From Maribacter antarcticus DSM 21422 (GTDB lineage: Bacteria; Bacteroidota; Bacteroidia; Flavobacteriales; Flavobacteriaceae): 64,000 bases of DNA. A program made the position numbers and the translations under genes. The first letter of the stretch is position 1. Every line of letters starts with the position of its first letter. The stretch lies in contig NZ_JHZC01000004.1 of assembly GCF_000621125.1 (NCBI RefSeq), forward strand, positions 62,001 to 126,000, read 5' to 3'. Shown one piece after another: positions 7,738 to 15,417 of the stretch. A model generated the notes under the pieces. It saw nothing but the letters and a program-made list of their open reading frames with translations, had not been told where the DNA came from and did not search any database.

Positions 7738-8214
7738 TTAGCTTTTTAATTGTTCTAAGAGTAGCCCATAATCGTATTGTAAATCGGCATGTAGCAATCC
7801 TATTTTCTTCTCTATAAATAACAATTGCCGCTCGTAAAGATTCAGTAAGGTAGCGTTTCGGTAGATAGAGGGTTTAGACTCCTTTAGCTTCTCGCAGAAA
7901 TACAAAAGTAGTTCTACTTCGGTTTCCTTCTTTCCAGAATAGCGGATGTATTTCTTTAGGTTCCTAAGAATTTTACGAACACTTTTTTTGATGTAAAAAT
8001 AGCTGTTGGTATTTATTTCGGAAAACCATAGGTCTACTTCCGTTTTTACGGTTTCCAAATAACCTGTCTCATCATCCGATTCGAACAAGAGATAGGTAAG
8101 CAATTCCTTGTTCTCTTTTTTGAATTTGGATAGGCGCAGACACAACTGCAATAGTTCTTCGGGGTTTCTGTGTTGCAGTTCTTTTTTGATCTGTACTACG
8201 GTGGCGGCTTTCAT
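7738..8214 (-). CDS. Conserved-looking helical protein of unknown function
   Basis: 158 aa, no signal peptide or membrane segment, predicted almost wholly helical and Lys/Leu-rich (RNPEELLQLCLRLSKFKKEN, IKKSVRKILRNLKKYIRYSG). I do not recognise a domain; the helical pattern resembles HEAT-like or cytoplasmic scaffold proteins, but that is only an impression. Downstream of its stop lies the 3' end of the plus-strand epimerase gene. Upstream is a decayed gene region, so it appears to be monocistronic. Codon use looks like its neighbours, and the length and coherent frame make it a real gene. Confidence 0.75.
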   Translation of the reverse strand: MKAATVVQIKKELQHRNPEELLQLCLRLSKFKKENKELLTYLLFESDDETGYLETVKTEVDLWFSEINTNSYFYIKKSVRKILRNLKKYIRYSGKKETEVELLLYFCEKLKESKPSIYRNATLLNLYERQLLFIEKKIGLLHADLQYDYGLLLEQLKS

Positions 8215-8397
8215 GGTATAAAAATAGGGTAAAAGAGGGAATACAATCAGTATTTGCTTTTTTGGTTTGGACCTAATCCTTAGGTCTAGCTCGTTTCGTG
8301 GCTACTACTTTTACCTTCCGCTCGCTTTTACTTGGTTTATAGAATAGAAGTAAAAAAGCAAGGAACTTGTGGTTTCTGTATACTTAGAAGGGCTAAA

Positions 8398-8991
8398 CTA
8401 GTTTACAGTTGCTTCATTAGAATAGGATTTCCCAATACGAATAAACTTGTGGTTTTGTACTTCTTTACTATCTGAATCTTTAAAACTTTCGTAGGCTCTT
8501 TTTATCTAAGAACATTCCAAAATTTTAATGGGTTTATTTTTCTTATTGGTTATCCAACCCGGGAACAACGCGCCACCGAATAGCCGTACAAAGGATTAGT
8601 ACGTCCAAGTCCATCTAAAATTAGCTTGCCATAATACCAACCTAAACAACACGTCTACGGATTTTCTGGACAGGGGCATTTCTTTTTTAAACTGATAAAA
8701 AAAATCATAGATCATAGAGGCATAGTATGCCATAGGTTTCTAAGTAAGGTAGTCCAATTTCCCATCTGATGTTCCTAAAAGCAGGTCTAAAAATTCAAAT
8801 TTTGGGGTACAGCCGTCCCAGGCGTATCCACCTTTGTCCTTGGCTAAAATTCAGATGTTGACATCCGGTTTAATCTTCATCCATTTATCCTTTTGTTCCC
8901 AGCTAATACCTGTAATTTCCGTTTTAATATACTCGTTTGTATTGTGAACAAACGTATAGACACTGGGTCTTTCGGTTGACCGTTTTGGCAT
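8398..8991 (-). pseudogene. Decayed cytoplasmic protein gene with four in-frame stops (DUF1353-like)
   Basis: From ATG 8991 one frame stays coherent for 198 codons, with no frameshift, but carries TGA (8851-8853), TAG (8740-8742), TAA (8596-8598) and TAG (8506-8508) before the terminal TAG (8398-8400). The reads between stops are MPKRSTERPSVYTFVHN..., then GGYAWDGCTPKFEFLDLLLG, then MAYYASMIYDFFYQFKKEMP, then VRLFGGALFPGWITNKK. The pattern WDGCTPK / GTSDG / HD-like YDFFYQF recalls DUF1353-type small proteins; this family assignment is tentative. Loss by point mutation alone implies a gene no longer under selection. The stretch 8992-9140 upstream also looks like a coding remnant, of unknown identity. 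Confidence 0.7.
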
Positions 8992-9182
8992 ACTGTTTTT
9001 TTAATTGGTACTAGTACATTGTTCCAATGTTTGGTTATATATGATAGGGAATCTATTCGTACAAACATAGGATTTGAAATAAGTAGTAAATTAGTTTCGT
9101 GAGCCATTTTCGAAAACAGTTGGATAGCATCATTGATGATATCCCTATTAAATTTCTAAGTTAATTATTCCTTGAACAGCCT

Positions 9183-10835
9183 TTAATTCTTTATATTTTG
9201 GAGAGGCGTATTCATCCAATAATCATCAAAATTATCAGGTTTTAACATGGGTTGGTCTTTAAAAATAGGCCGTCGCTTTTCCATAAATAGATTGCCTACT
9301 GGACTTTTTACATTTGGTTTTACTTCTTGAACAAAAAATTCTCGAAATTGATCGTAATCTCTAGAAGTCCATTCGTTAATTACATTACCTTCCTTATCTT
9401 GTATATTAGATATTTTTAGGTTGATGTCATAAACCCCTTGTTTTGAGTTTTCCTTTAGCGAAAAGAACATTTCATTTAAATCTTTCGGTTTCATTTTAGG
9501 ATATAAATATACCTGTTCTGCGTTAGTGGAAAGTATATAAACATCAATTCTAGAAAAATCGATTTTTTTGCCTTTGTACATCAGGACGTAATTATCGCTG
9601 TTGTAAACATCAGGTAATCTAGATGGTTTATCTGGTAATAAAGATGGTCTATCTGGCAATAAAGATGGTTTATTAAAATACACTTCAAATCGCTTTTTTT
9701 GATAATTTAATAATAAGGTATCTACTACGAACTTAGGAGGGTCCCAGAGCTGAAAAGTATTATGCAAAGAGATATAATTCAGGTGCATCTTGTCATTTTT
9801 AGGGCGATATTCCGTGATTATTTCAAAAATCAATGGGTTATCCATTTTATATTTGTTCACCATACCATTTGGCAATTTTTTTGTGAGGTCGTAAATCGCA
9901 TACTCCATCTTATGGATAGCAAAATTTATTTTTGAAATATATAACACGCCAAATGCACTGTAGTTTGAAAGTAGTTTCTCGAACACAATAGTGTAAAAGG
10001 CTTCTTCATCGAAATACGTATCAGACTCTTTTTTTAACTTATGTTCAGAAAGCATATCAGATTGAAGGCGATGTATAAAAGAGTAAGAATCGATATCGTA
10101 ATTACGAAGCGCATCGTGAACCCTTAAAATAGTAAATTCATTACCGCCATAAGGAGCTAAAAAAGCTTTGTCGATAACCTTACGACCTTTTTTAGATTGA
10201 TAATCGTACGCCCCCAATGCCAGAGTATCTCGCTTAAAATCAGTATTCTCACGATAATCAAATATTTTAACCTTTGTTGAAACAGAGTCAGTAGTATCAA
10301 AACCTTCATCAAATACCTCTAATATTGCCTCATTAAGGTTTACATACTGTAAACTGTCTAATTGGTAATCTCGATAATAACCTACCGTAGAAAAAGGTTC
10401 AACAGGATAATTTTCAGGAATTGACCTCAGGGCTCTTCGTACTATTTGTCTTGCCGTGAGTCTCTTTGTTCTTTTCGATTTGGCTGTTACTATAGCCTCC
10501 TCTAATTTTAATATTGCCGGTTGTAGTTTAACATCATTCAACTCGTAGACCAAAAAATCTTGAATTAAAATTTCTTTTGTCTGATATCCCATAGAGGATA
10601 TTTCTATGATATCGCCATACTCTTTATACTTCAAAGGAATTTTAAAACTTCCATCTGTATTTGAAATAATTCCTAAAGCTCGATCCTTTATTCGAATACT
10701 GGCAAAGGCGATAGGTTCTTGTGTTTTGGCATCTATTAGCTTACCAATAATATACTCAGGCTGCTGGGATAAAATTGACGTTGAAACCAGAAGTAGCAAA
10801 AGAAATAACAAATGAGTTGGAAATCTTTTTCGCAT
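9183..10835 (-). CDS. Carboxypeptidase-like regulatory-domain outer-surface protein
   Basis: About 550 aa from the ATG at 10835, which directly precedes the signal peptide (MRKRFPTHLLFLLLLLVSTS...LSQ); the open frame extends 34 codons further upstream but those residues are not signal-like. Residues 30-110 form a CarboxypepD_reg-like beta-sandwich (IIGKLIDAKTQEPIAFASIR, NTDGSFKIP, ISSMGYQ). The following ~430 residues resemble the DUF5686-type proteins of Bacteroidetes, with a helix TARQIVRRALRSIPENY and many beta strands. An insertion near residue 390-410 consists of three copies of a PSLLPD(K/R) unit. Probably located in the outer membrane or periplasm; function unknown. Confidence 0.75.
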   Translation of the reverse strand: MRKRFPTHLLFLLLLLVSTSILSQQPEYIIGKLIDAKTQEPIAFASIRIKDRALGIISNTDGSFKIPLKYKEYGDIIEISSMGYQTKEILIQDFLVYELNDVKLQPAILKLEEAIVTAKSKRTKRLTARQIVRRALRSIPENYPVEPFSTVGYYRDYQLDSLQYVNLNEAILEVFDEGFDTTDSVSTKVKIFDYRENTDFKRDTLALGAYDYQSKKGRKVIDKAFLAPYGGNEFTILRVHDALRNYDIDSYSFIHRLQSDMLSEHKLKKESDTYFDEEAFYTIVFEKLLSNYSAFGVLYISKINFAIHKMEYAIYDLTKKLPNGMVNKYKMDNPLIFEIITEYRPKNDKMHLNYISLHNTFQLWDPPKFVVDTLLLNYQKKRFEVYFNKPSLLPDRPSLLPDKPSRLPDVYNSDNYVLMYKGKKIDFSRIDVYILSTNAEQVYLYPKMKPKDLNEMFFSLKENSKQGVYDINLKISNIQDKEGNVINEWTSRDYDQFREFFVQEVKPNVKSPVGNLFMEKRRPIFKDQPMLKPDNFDDYWMNTPLQNIKN

Positions 10836-10991
10836 ATTCAGAAAGTTTTTAGATTGATGTACTTTTTGTTGTTTAAAGTAAAATTTAAAGGATTTTTCGA
10901 CCTCATAAAAATACGCAAACCTTAAAATTTTAGACATCTCGGAGTAAGGTCCATTTGCTCAAACTACCTGGGATTCATGAAAACCCAAAAA

Positions 10992-11013
10992 TTTAGGGGC
11001 GTAAGCCCCTAAA
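10992..11013 (-). terminator. Rho-independent terminator after the band-7 gene
   Basis: Perfect 9-bp stem TTTAGGGGC / GCCCCTAAA with a GTAA loop. Reading on the minus strand it is followed by a T-rich run (ATTTTTGGGTTTT). It lies about 140 nt beyond the stop codon of the gene at 11153-11929, which is transcribed towards it. Confidence 0.65.
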
Positions 11014-11152
11014 CTATTTAAATAAGTAAAAAAATTTCGTTTCCCATTTTATTAGCTCAGAACATATATGTTTTGAGTTATGTTTGCCAGCATCTAAATA
11101 AGGCTAATCCCAGTAATACTTGAGTGTACGCCTACAATCTTGGTGCCCCAGT

Positions 11153-11929
11153 TTAATCTTGCGGTTGAACTAAGAGCGGTGTTTTTCCATCGGTAATAAT
11201 TACCTTGCTATTTGCAGATTTGGAAAGCTCCCTAAATGCCTCAATACTTCTAATTTGAATAATTTCAGGAGTTAATCCCTCAGCTAAAATTAACTGTGCA
11301 TCACGCTCTCCTTCAGATTCTATAATCTTTCGTTCTGCTTCTAGTTTTGCCTGCTCTATCACAAACACCAGTCGCATGGCATCTTGTTCGGCTTGCAATT
11401 TTTGTTCTATAGAATTAGCCAAACCACTTGGTAGTCGAATACTTTTCATCAAAACGGCAATAAGCTCAATACCATCAGCTTGCTTCTTGAGGTTTTCTTC
11501 CATTTTAATTTTGATTTCTTCCTCTATCACTGCGCGCATACCAGAATGCATATCCTTGGCAAAAAATTTGGCACAAACGTCAGAAGATGCTGATCGAAAT
11601 ACACTTGTAATTACATCTTCATATTCCTGCCCTAAATTTTCCAATACGGAAGGAATCTTATTTTGTTCTAAACGATACAAAATGGATATTTCAGAATCAA
11701 CACTTAGCCCTTCCTTACTAGGTAATCTAAGTACAAGTTTTATGTTATTGGTTTTTGTTGATTCCTTTATGACTTTACTTGTGAACGGATTGTAAACCAT
11801 CGTGCCTTGGGTCACTATCTTGTCCGAAAATTTACCTAATCTTTGAACCACACCTGCTTCTCCAGGTCGGATTACGGCACAGCTACAAAATAGAAATACT
11901 ACGGCACTTATTGTTATGATATTTTTCAT
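11153..11929 (-). CDS. SPFH/band-7 (prohibitin-like) lipoprotein
   Basis: 258 aa from ATG 11929, chosen because it starts a lipoprotein signal peptide (MKNIITISAVVFLFCSC, acceptor Cys 15 or 17); the open frame reaches back 28 non-signal codons. The mature part is a prohibitin/band-7 domain: AVIRPGEAGVVQRLGKFSD, a strand-rich region VDSEISILYRLEQNKIPSVL and a long helix with VIEQAKLEAERKIIESEGER typical of SPFH proteins, ending QIRSIEAFRELSKS. SPFH proteins build ring-shaped membrane scaffolds. Here the anchor is a lipid, not an N-terminal membrane helix, placing it in the periplasm or outer membrane. A terminator follows at 10992-11013. Confidence 0.88.
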   Translation of the reverse strand: MKNIITISAVVFLFCSCAVIRPGEAGVVQRLGKFSDKIVTQGTMVYNPFTSKVIKESTKTNNIKLVLRLPSKEGLSVDSEISILYRLEQNKIPSVLENLGQEYEDVITSVFRSASSDVCAKFFAKDMHSGMRAVIEEEIKIKMEENLKKQADGIELIAVLMKSIRLPSGLANSIEQKLQAEQDAMRLVFVIEQAKLEAERKIIESEGERDAQLILAEGLTPEIIQIRSIEAFRELSKSANSKVIITDGKTPLLVQPQD

Positions 11930-12067
11930 CTTTTTCAATTTTTTTATAATTATGTCTATGCTTCCTTTTTTTAATTTGTTTGAGTTCAAGGCGCCCCTGT
12001 TCACCGTACCCATCTAATTAAGGAGATTAAAAGTGGTTTACTATTCAAAATGACTAAAAGAATTGGC

Positions 12068-12268
12068 CTATTTATGTGTGAGTGAAGTTATGCAGTCATA
12101 AAACTCAAAATGGCGAAGTTGATCATGAAGCTCTGCAAGCGTATCTATTGTTAAACGAAATTTTATAGCAACGGCATCAATATAATCAAAGCTCAGTATT
12201 TGAGCCTCAATTTTTGTCGGGGGTACTTGGAGCATATGTATCTTTTTCATAGGATCGCCATTGTTCAT
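12068..12268 (-). CDS. Small hypothetical protein
   Basis: 66 aa (or 60 from the second Met, MKKIHMLQVPP). No signal peptide or membrane segment. The sequence alternates strands and helices (KIEAQILSFDYIDAVAIKFR, TIDTLAELHDQLRHFEF) and has normal composition for a soluble protein. It has no recognisable family and stands alone between the band-7 gene and an AT-rich non-coding stretch. It could be a real small gene; the coherent composition and the absence of an overlapping alternative support it modestly. Confidence 0.4.
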   Translation of the reverse strand: MNNGDPMKKIHMLQVPPTKIEAQILSFDYIDAVAIKFRLTIDTLAELHDQLRHFEFYDCITSLTHK

Positions 12269-12907
12269 GAATATTCAATTTCTTTTTTATAAATTTAGGA
12301 AGTAAAACCTATATATTATTATTTATATTGTTTATATTTTACATAAACATTTATTATATATTTAAACTGTATTGGGAAGTTCTGTTGTTTCTTATCACTA
12401 AGTAGAACTAGCTTTTAGCTAGGCATAAAATAAACTGGCACTTTAGTACTTGTTGTTTTTAGTTCTGTATAGGTTACTACATGTGCGTATCAAGTTTCAG
12501 CCTTAGGTGGTAAGAAAGAATGCATCGCTTGTTGGGTTTTGGCCATAGGTTTAACCTACTTTTCTTTTTGCTTTTTTAGCTCTGTTAACTATTTTTTTTG
12601 TGGATTTTAGATGCTGTTTCCAAAGCTGTTGGAATGGGAGTAACCTATCGGTAAATCAGGGCAATGGAAGATAATTATGCTAGCTATACGTTGAGCGGGA
12701 ACCGCTTTAATTATATTCCCTTCTTGCGTACCGAGCAAATCGGTTACCCTTAAGGAACTTGTAACCCTTTTTTGTTGGGGTAACACGTTCTAGTTTGTAG
12801 GATATAATTATTATTTAGAATACTAACCCAGAACCTACGAGGACATCATAAGTAGTAAGCTTCTTAAGAGGGCAGGTTTTGATGGGTATGCACTGTTGTT
12901 GCTTCTA
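12269..12907. other. Gene-free stretch with a possible coding remnant
   Basis: About 640 nt without an intact gene. The part 12290-12370 is extremely AT-rich. On the plus strand, 12601-12753 reads WILDAVSKAVGMGVTYR, a TAA, then IRAMEDNYASYTLSGNRFNY and IPFLRTEQIGYP before TAA, which looks like protein rather than chance sequence and could be a remnant of a lost gene. I cannot name the family. Confidence 0.35.
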
Positions 12908-13279
12908 CTAGTAAATAATACTATCCAATATCCGATCTAGGTTGCGCTCCATCATGCCATATTTTCCGTCCACAAAGTATATGGCTTCCATTTCCTTACG
13001 TAGGGCAATAAGCTCCATGTGGCTATAATTGAAGCGCTGTACGGTTCTGTTTATTTTCTCCAAGCGTTCCTCTTCTGCATCCAAAGAAAACTCTGTATAG
13101 ATTTTTTTAAAGGTACTGCCGTCTGCGTTACGTTTGATCATATCCAGTTCATCCTTAGCTTCATTGTCATCTGCATTAGCACAGAGTAATAAGATGTAGG
13201 TCTCCAATTCTTTTTTAGTCCAAGCGCTGTTCGTTGTTTTCATAATTAGATTTTTTTTAAGGTTTAAGTTACTGCTCAT
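12908..13279 (-). CDS. Small helical protein coupled to the PycTM gene
   Basis: 123 aa from ATG 13279, or 111 aa from MKTTNSAW. The ATG at 13279 overlaps the TGA of the PycTM gene (ATGA), indicating translational coupling. The protein is soluble, acidic and helical (KKELETYILLLCANADDNEA, FSLDAEEERLEKINRTVQRF, GMMERNLDRILDSIIY). The pattern of a helix, an ADDNEAKDEL turn and later FVDGKYGMMERNLD vaguely recalls TerB-like helical bundles; this is a guess. Its place as the last gene of the signalling array suggests that it works with, or holds in check, the membrane effector. Confidence 0.8.
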   Translation of the reverse strand: MSSNLNLKKNLIMKTTNSAWTKKELETYILLLCANADDNEAKDELDMIKRNADGSTFKKIYTEFSLDAEEERLEKINRTVQRFNYSHMELIALRKEMEAIYFVDGKYGMMERNLDRILDSIIY

Positions 13280-13890
13280 ATCGTTACTGAAATAGCATAG
13301 TAAATAATCACTACTAACAGCATAACCAGCCCTAAGGCTAAATATCGCAACGATCGGTTTACGTATTTAAATTTTAGTGCTGCTATTTTAGAGATGATAA
13401 ATATTTGCTGTCCTAACTGGTCGAACAGTTCTTCTTGACTTAAGCTTATTCTGTAGAAAGTTCTTGAAAATTCTTTGATGGTTCCAAATTTGGTAATCAC
13501 ATCGCCAAAAAAAAAGACGTTTTTATCGTAGTTTCCTTCGATACGGGGCATAAAACAACGAATACTGAAATAGATGGAGGTTGTTATACATAAAAACCAA
13601 GCGCCCAGTAGCACAAACATTACTACTTGGGTGGATTCGGCAAGCAAGACAGATTGAACCTGCGGAAAGATAAAGTTCAACAGGATACCATAAAATGAAA
13701 GAATTAGACCAGCTTTTACTTCAGACGCCCTTATGAGGTCCAAAACGTAGTTGATGCTGCCCCAATAATGATCCACCAACTCTTCGGCATGCCCTGGGGA
13801 TTCTTCCACCTTCTGTATAGGTGCGGAGTATTCTTGGCCTGCTTGCGGCTGTGGTGCTTTTGGTTGGGGTTCTTTTTCTTGTTCTTGCAT
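13276..13890 (-). CDS. PycTM (DUF5706) membrane protein, Pycsar-effector-like
   Basis: 204 aa. A Pro/Gln-rich N-terminal tail (residues 1-30) is followed by the PycTM domain: YWGSINYVLDLIRASEVKAG leading into membrane segment 1 (about 62-77), segment 2 (about 88-110), a soluble linker RCFMPRIEGNYDKNVFFFGD and a long helix (SQEELFDQLGQQIFIISKIA), ALKFKYVNRSLRYLALG, then segment 3 (about 183-203). In Pycsar systems, PycTM proteins are opened by cyclic pyrimidine nucleotides and damage the inner membrane of infected cells. Here it lies 63 nt downstream of a receiver-cyclase gene, the expected partner position, and is translationally coupled to the small gene after it. Family assignment is strong; a defence role is inference. 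Confidence 0.85.
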   Translation of the reverse strand: MQEQEKEPQPKAPQPQAGQEYSAPIQKVEESPGHAEELVDHYWGSINYVLDLIRASEVKAGLILSFYGILLNFIFPQVQSVLLAESTQVVMFVLLGAWFLCITTSIYFSIRCFMPRIEGNYDKNVFFFGDVITKFGTIKEFSRTFYRISLSQEELFDQLGQQIFIISKIAALKFKYVNRSLRYLALGLVMLLVVIIYYAISVTI

Positions 13891-13953
13891 GATGGTGGTT
13901 TCCTTACTATGGGTTAAGGTCTATTTTTAGTATTCCGTTGCGAGTCTCTTATA

Positions 13954-14994
13954 CTATTCTTGCACGTTATAGATCATAAGGGGTTGCAACTTGTTTTTCA
14001 TGGAAACGCTTCCCAGTGGTTCACATTTAAAAGCTTCTTTCACCTGTTCATGACAGCTTTCACAAATAATAATCTGATTTTCTTTGGCTGCATCTTGTAA
14101 TCGTGCGGCGGTATTCACAGTATCCCCAATTACGGTATAATCCAAGCGTTTGAGTTTGGCTGACCCTATATTTCCTGATATCATTTCACCACTTTTAATA
14201 CCTATAGAAACTTTCGGTTTAAAATTTTCCATTCCTGTAACCGCGGGGAAACTATTTACCTCATTACGAATGGCTAGGGCGGCATCTATAGCACGGTCTA
14301 AATGATAATCTCCTTTAAACACAGCCATTACTGCATCACCAATGAATTTGTCAATAATCCCATCGTGGTCCATTATTTCTTTGACCATGGCATCAAAATA
14401 CGTATTTAGTAGGGTTACAATTACATCTGGTGATGTAGTTTCGCTAATTTTTGTAAAACCACAAACATCCACAAAAACCACCGTAGCCTCAATATTTTCA
14501 TTGGCTGTAATTTTGGATTCATTCGCCTGACCGCTCATAAAGTTGAGCACATTCTCATCCACATACATTTTAAGGATATTATTTTCTTTAATGGCCTGTA
14601 TGGTATTCTTTATTTCCCTGGCATGTTTTAAGGTTTTCTCCATGGTTAGGGTAAGGTCTTCAAAATTAATAGGCTTGGTAATGAAATCAAATGCACCTCG
14701 GTTCATGGCTACCCGTATGTTTTCCATATCACCATAAGCAGAAACGATAACAGCCTTAATTAGCGGACTACTTTCATGTAGTTTTGAAAGCAAGGTAAGG
14801 CCATCCATTTCTGGCATGTTTATATCACTCAAAACAATATCAACCTCAGGGTCCAAAGCAATTTTTTCTAAGGCGTCTCTTCCATTTATGGCAAAAAGAA
14901 ATTCATATTCCTTTTTTCGAATTTGTTTTCTAAATTTTTGTTTGATGAGTACTTCCAAATCGGTCTCATCGTCCACCACCATAATTTTTGCCAT
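13954..14994 (-). CDS. Response regulator with adenylyl/guanylyl cyclase output
   Basis: 346 aa. Residues 1-125 are a CheY-like receiver (acidic pair D8/D9, phospho-acceptor D57 in [10 protein letters not shown]107). A helical linker follows ([19 protein letters not shown]), then a class III cyclase domain from about 168 to 340. All catalytic positions are present: metal-binding D176 (VFVDVCGFT) and D220 (FIGDAV), base-selecting K216 and D285 (RLDYTVIGD), and N294/R298 (NTAAR). The Lys/Asp pair is the adenine-type signature, so cAMP is the most likely product. The ATG overlaps the stop of the upstream receiver gene (TAATG). Phosphorylation by one of the upstream kinases should control the cyclase. 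Confidence 0.92.
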   Translation of the reverse strand: MAKIMVVDDETDLEVLIKQKFRKQIRKKEYEFLFAINGRDALEKIALDPEVDIVLSDINMPEMDGLTLLSKLHESSPLIKAVIVSAYGDMENIRVAMNRGAFDFITKPINFEDLTLTMEKTLKHAREIKNTIQAIKENNILKMYVDENVLNFMSGQANESKITANENIEATVVFVDVCGFTKISETTSPDVIVTLLNTYFDAMVKEIMDHDGIIDKFIGDAVMAVFKGDYHLDRAIDAALAIRNEVNSFPAVTGMENFKPKVSIGIKSGEMISGNIGSAKLKRLDYTVIGDTVNTAARLQDAAKENQIIICESCHEQVKEAFKCEPLGSVSMKNKLQPLMIYNVQE

Positions 14995-15368
14995 TATACG
15001 ATATCTTTAAGTTTGGATTTTAACTCATTAAAGTCCAACGGTTTTGTTAAGAAGTCATCTGCGCCAAGCTCTTTAGCAGTACTTCTATTTTCCTCATCTC
15101 CATACGCAGTAACCATCATAACCACTGGTGGGGGAGCCACATAGTTCTCTTTTATCTTCTTTAAAAGCTCCAATCCGCTCATGCCAGGCATATTTATATC
15201 AGAAAGAATTAGAACGGCTTCTTGCTCCATACTAGCCATTTTTTTCAAAGCTTCTTCTCCTGAAAAAGCAAATACGAAATCAAGTTCTTCTTTTTTTATC
15301 TCTTTTCTAAAGCGTTGCTGAAACAATACTTTTACATCCTGCTCATCGTCTACTACTAATATTTTCAT
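14994..15368 (-). CDS. Stand-alone CheY-like response regulator
   Basis: 124 aa, a single receiver domain: VVDDEQD at the acidic pocket, D57 in [11 protein letters not shown], the T in [10 protein letters not shown], and K109 in DFLTKPLDF. There is no output domain. It is strikingly similar to the receiver half of the next gene (same spacing, both with QRFRKEI/QKFRKQI and [18 protein letters not shown]), pointing to a duplication. The stop overlaps the ATG of the receiver-cyclase gene (TAATG). It may pass phosphoryl groups, act as a phosphate sink for the kinases, or bind the cyclase. Confidence 0.93.
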   Translation of the reverse strand: MKILVVDDEQDVKVLFQQRFRKEIKKEELDFVFAFSGEEALKKMASMEQEAVLILSDINMPGMSGLELLKKIKENYVAPPPVVMMVTAYGDEENRSTAKELGADDFLTKPLDFNELKSKLKDIV

Positions 15369-15417
15369 ATGCCTTCTTGATTTTTCGGTTTTTAATTTCG
15401 ATTTTTTAGACCATTTT

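Noticed and set aside
8877-9107. 76-codon minus-strand frame upstream of the four-stop pseudogene
   Set aside because: Its second half overlaps, in another frame, the start of the coherent pseudogene reading at 8991. The first half may be an unrelated remnant, so I do not call it a gene.
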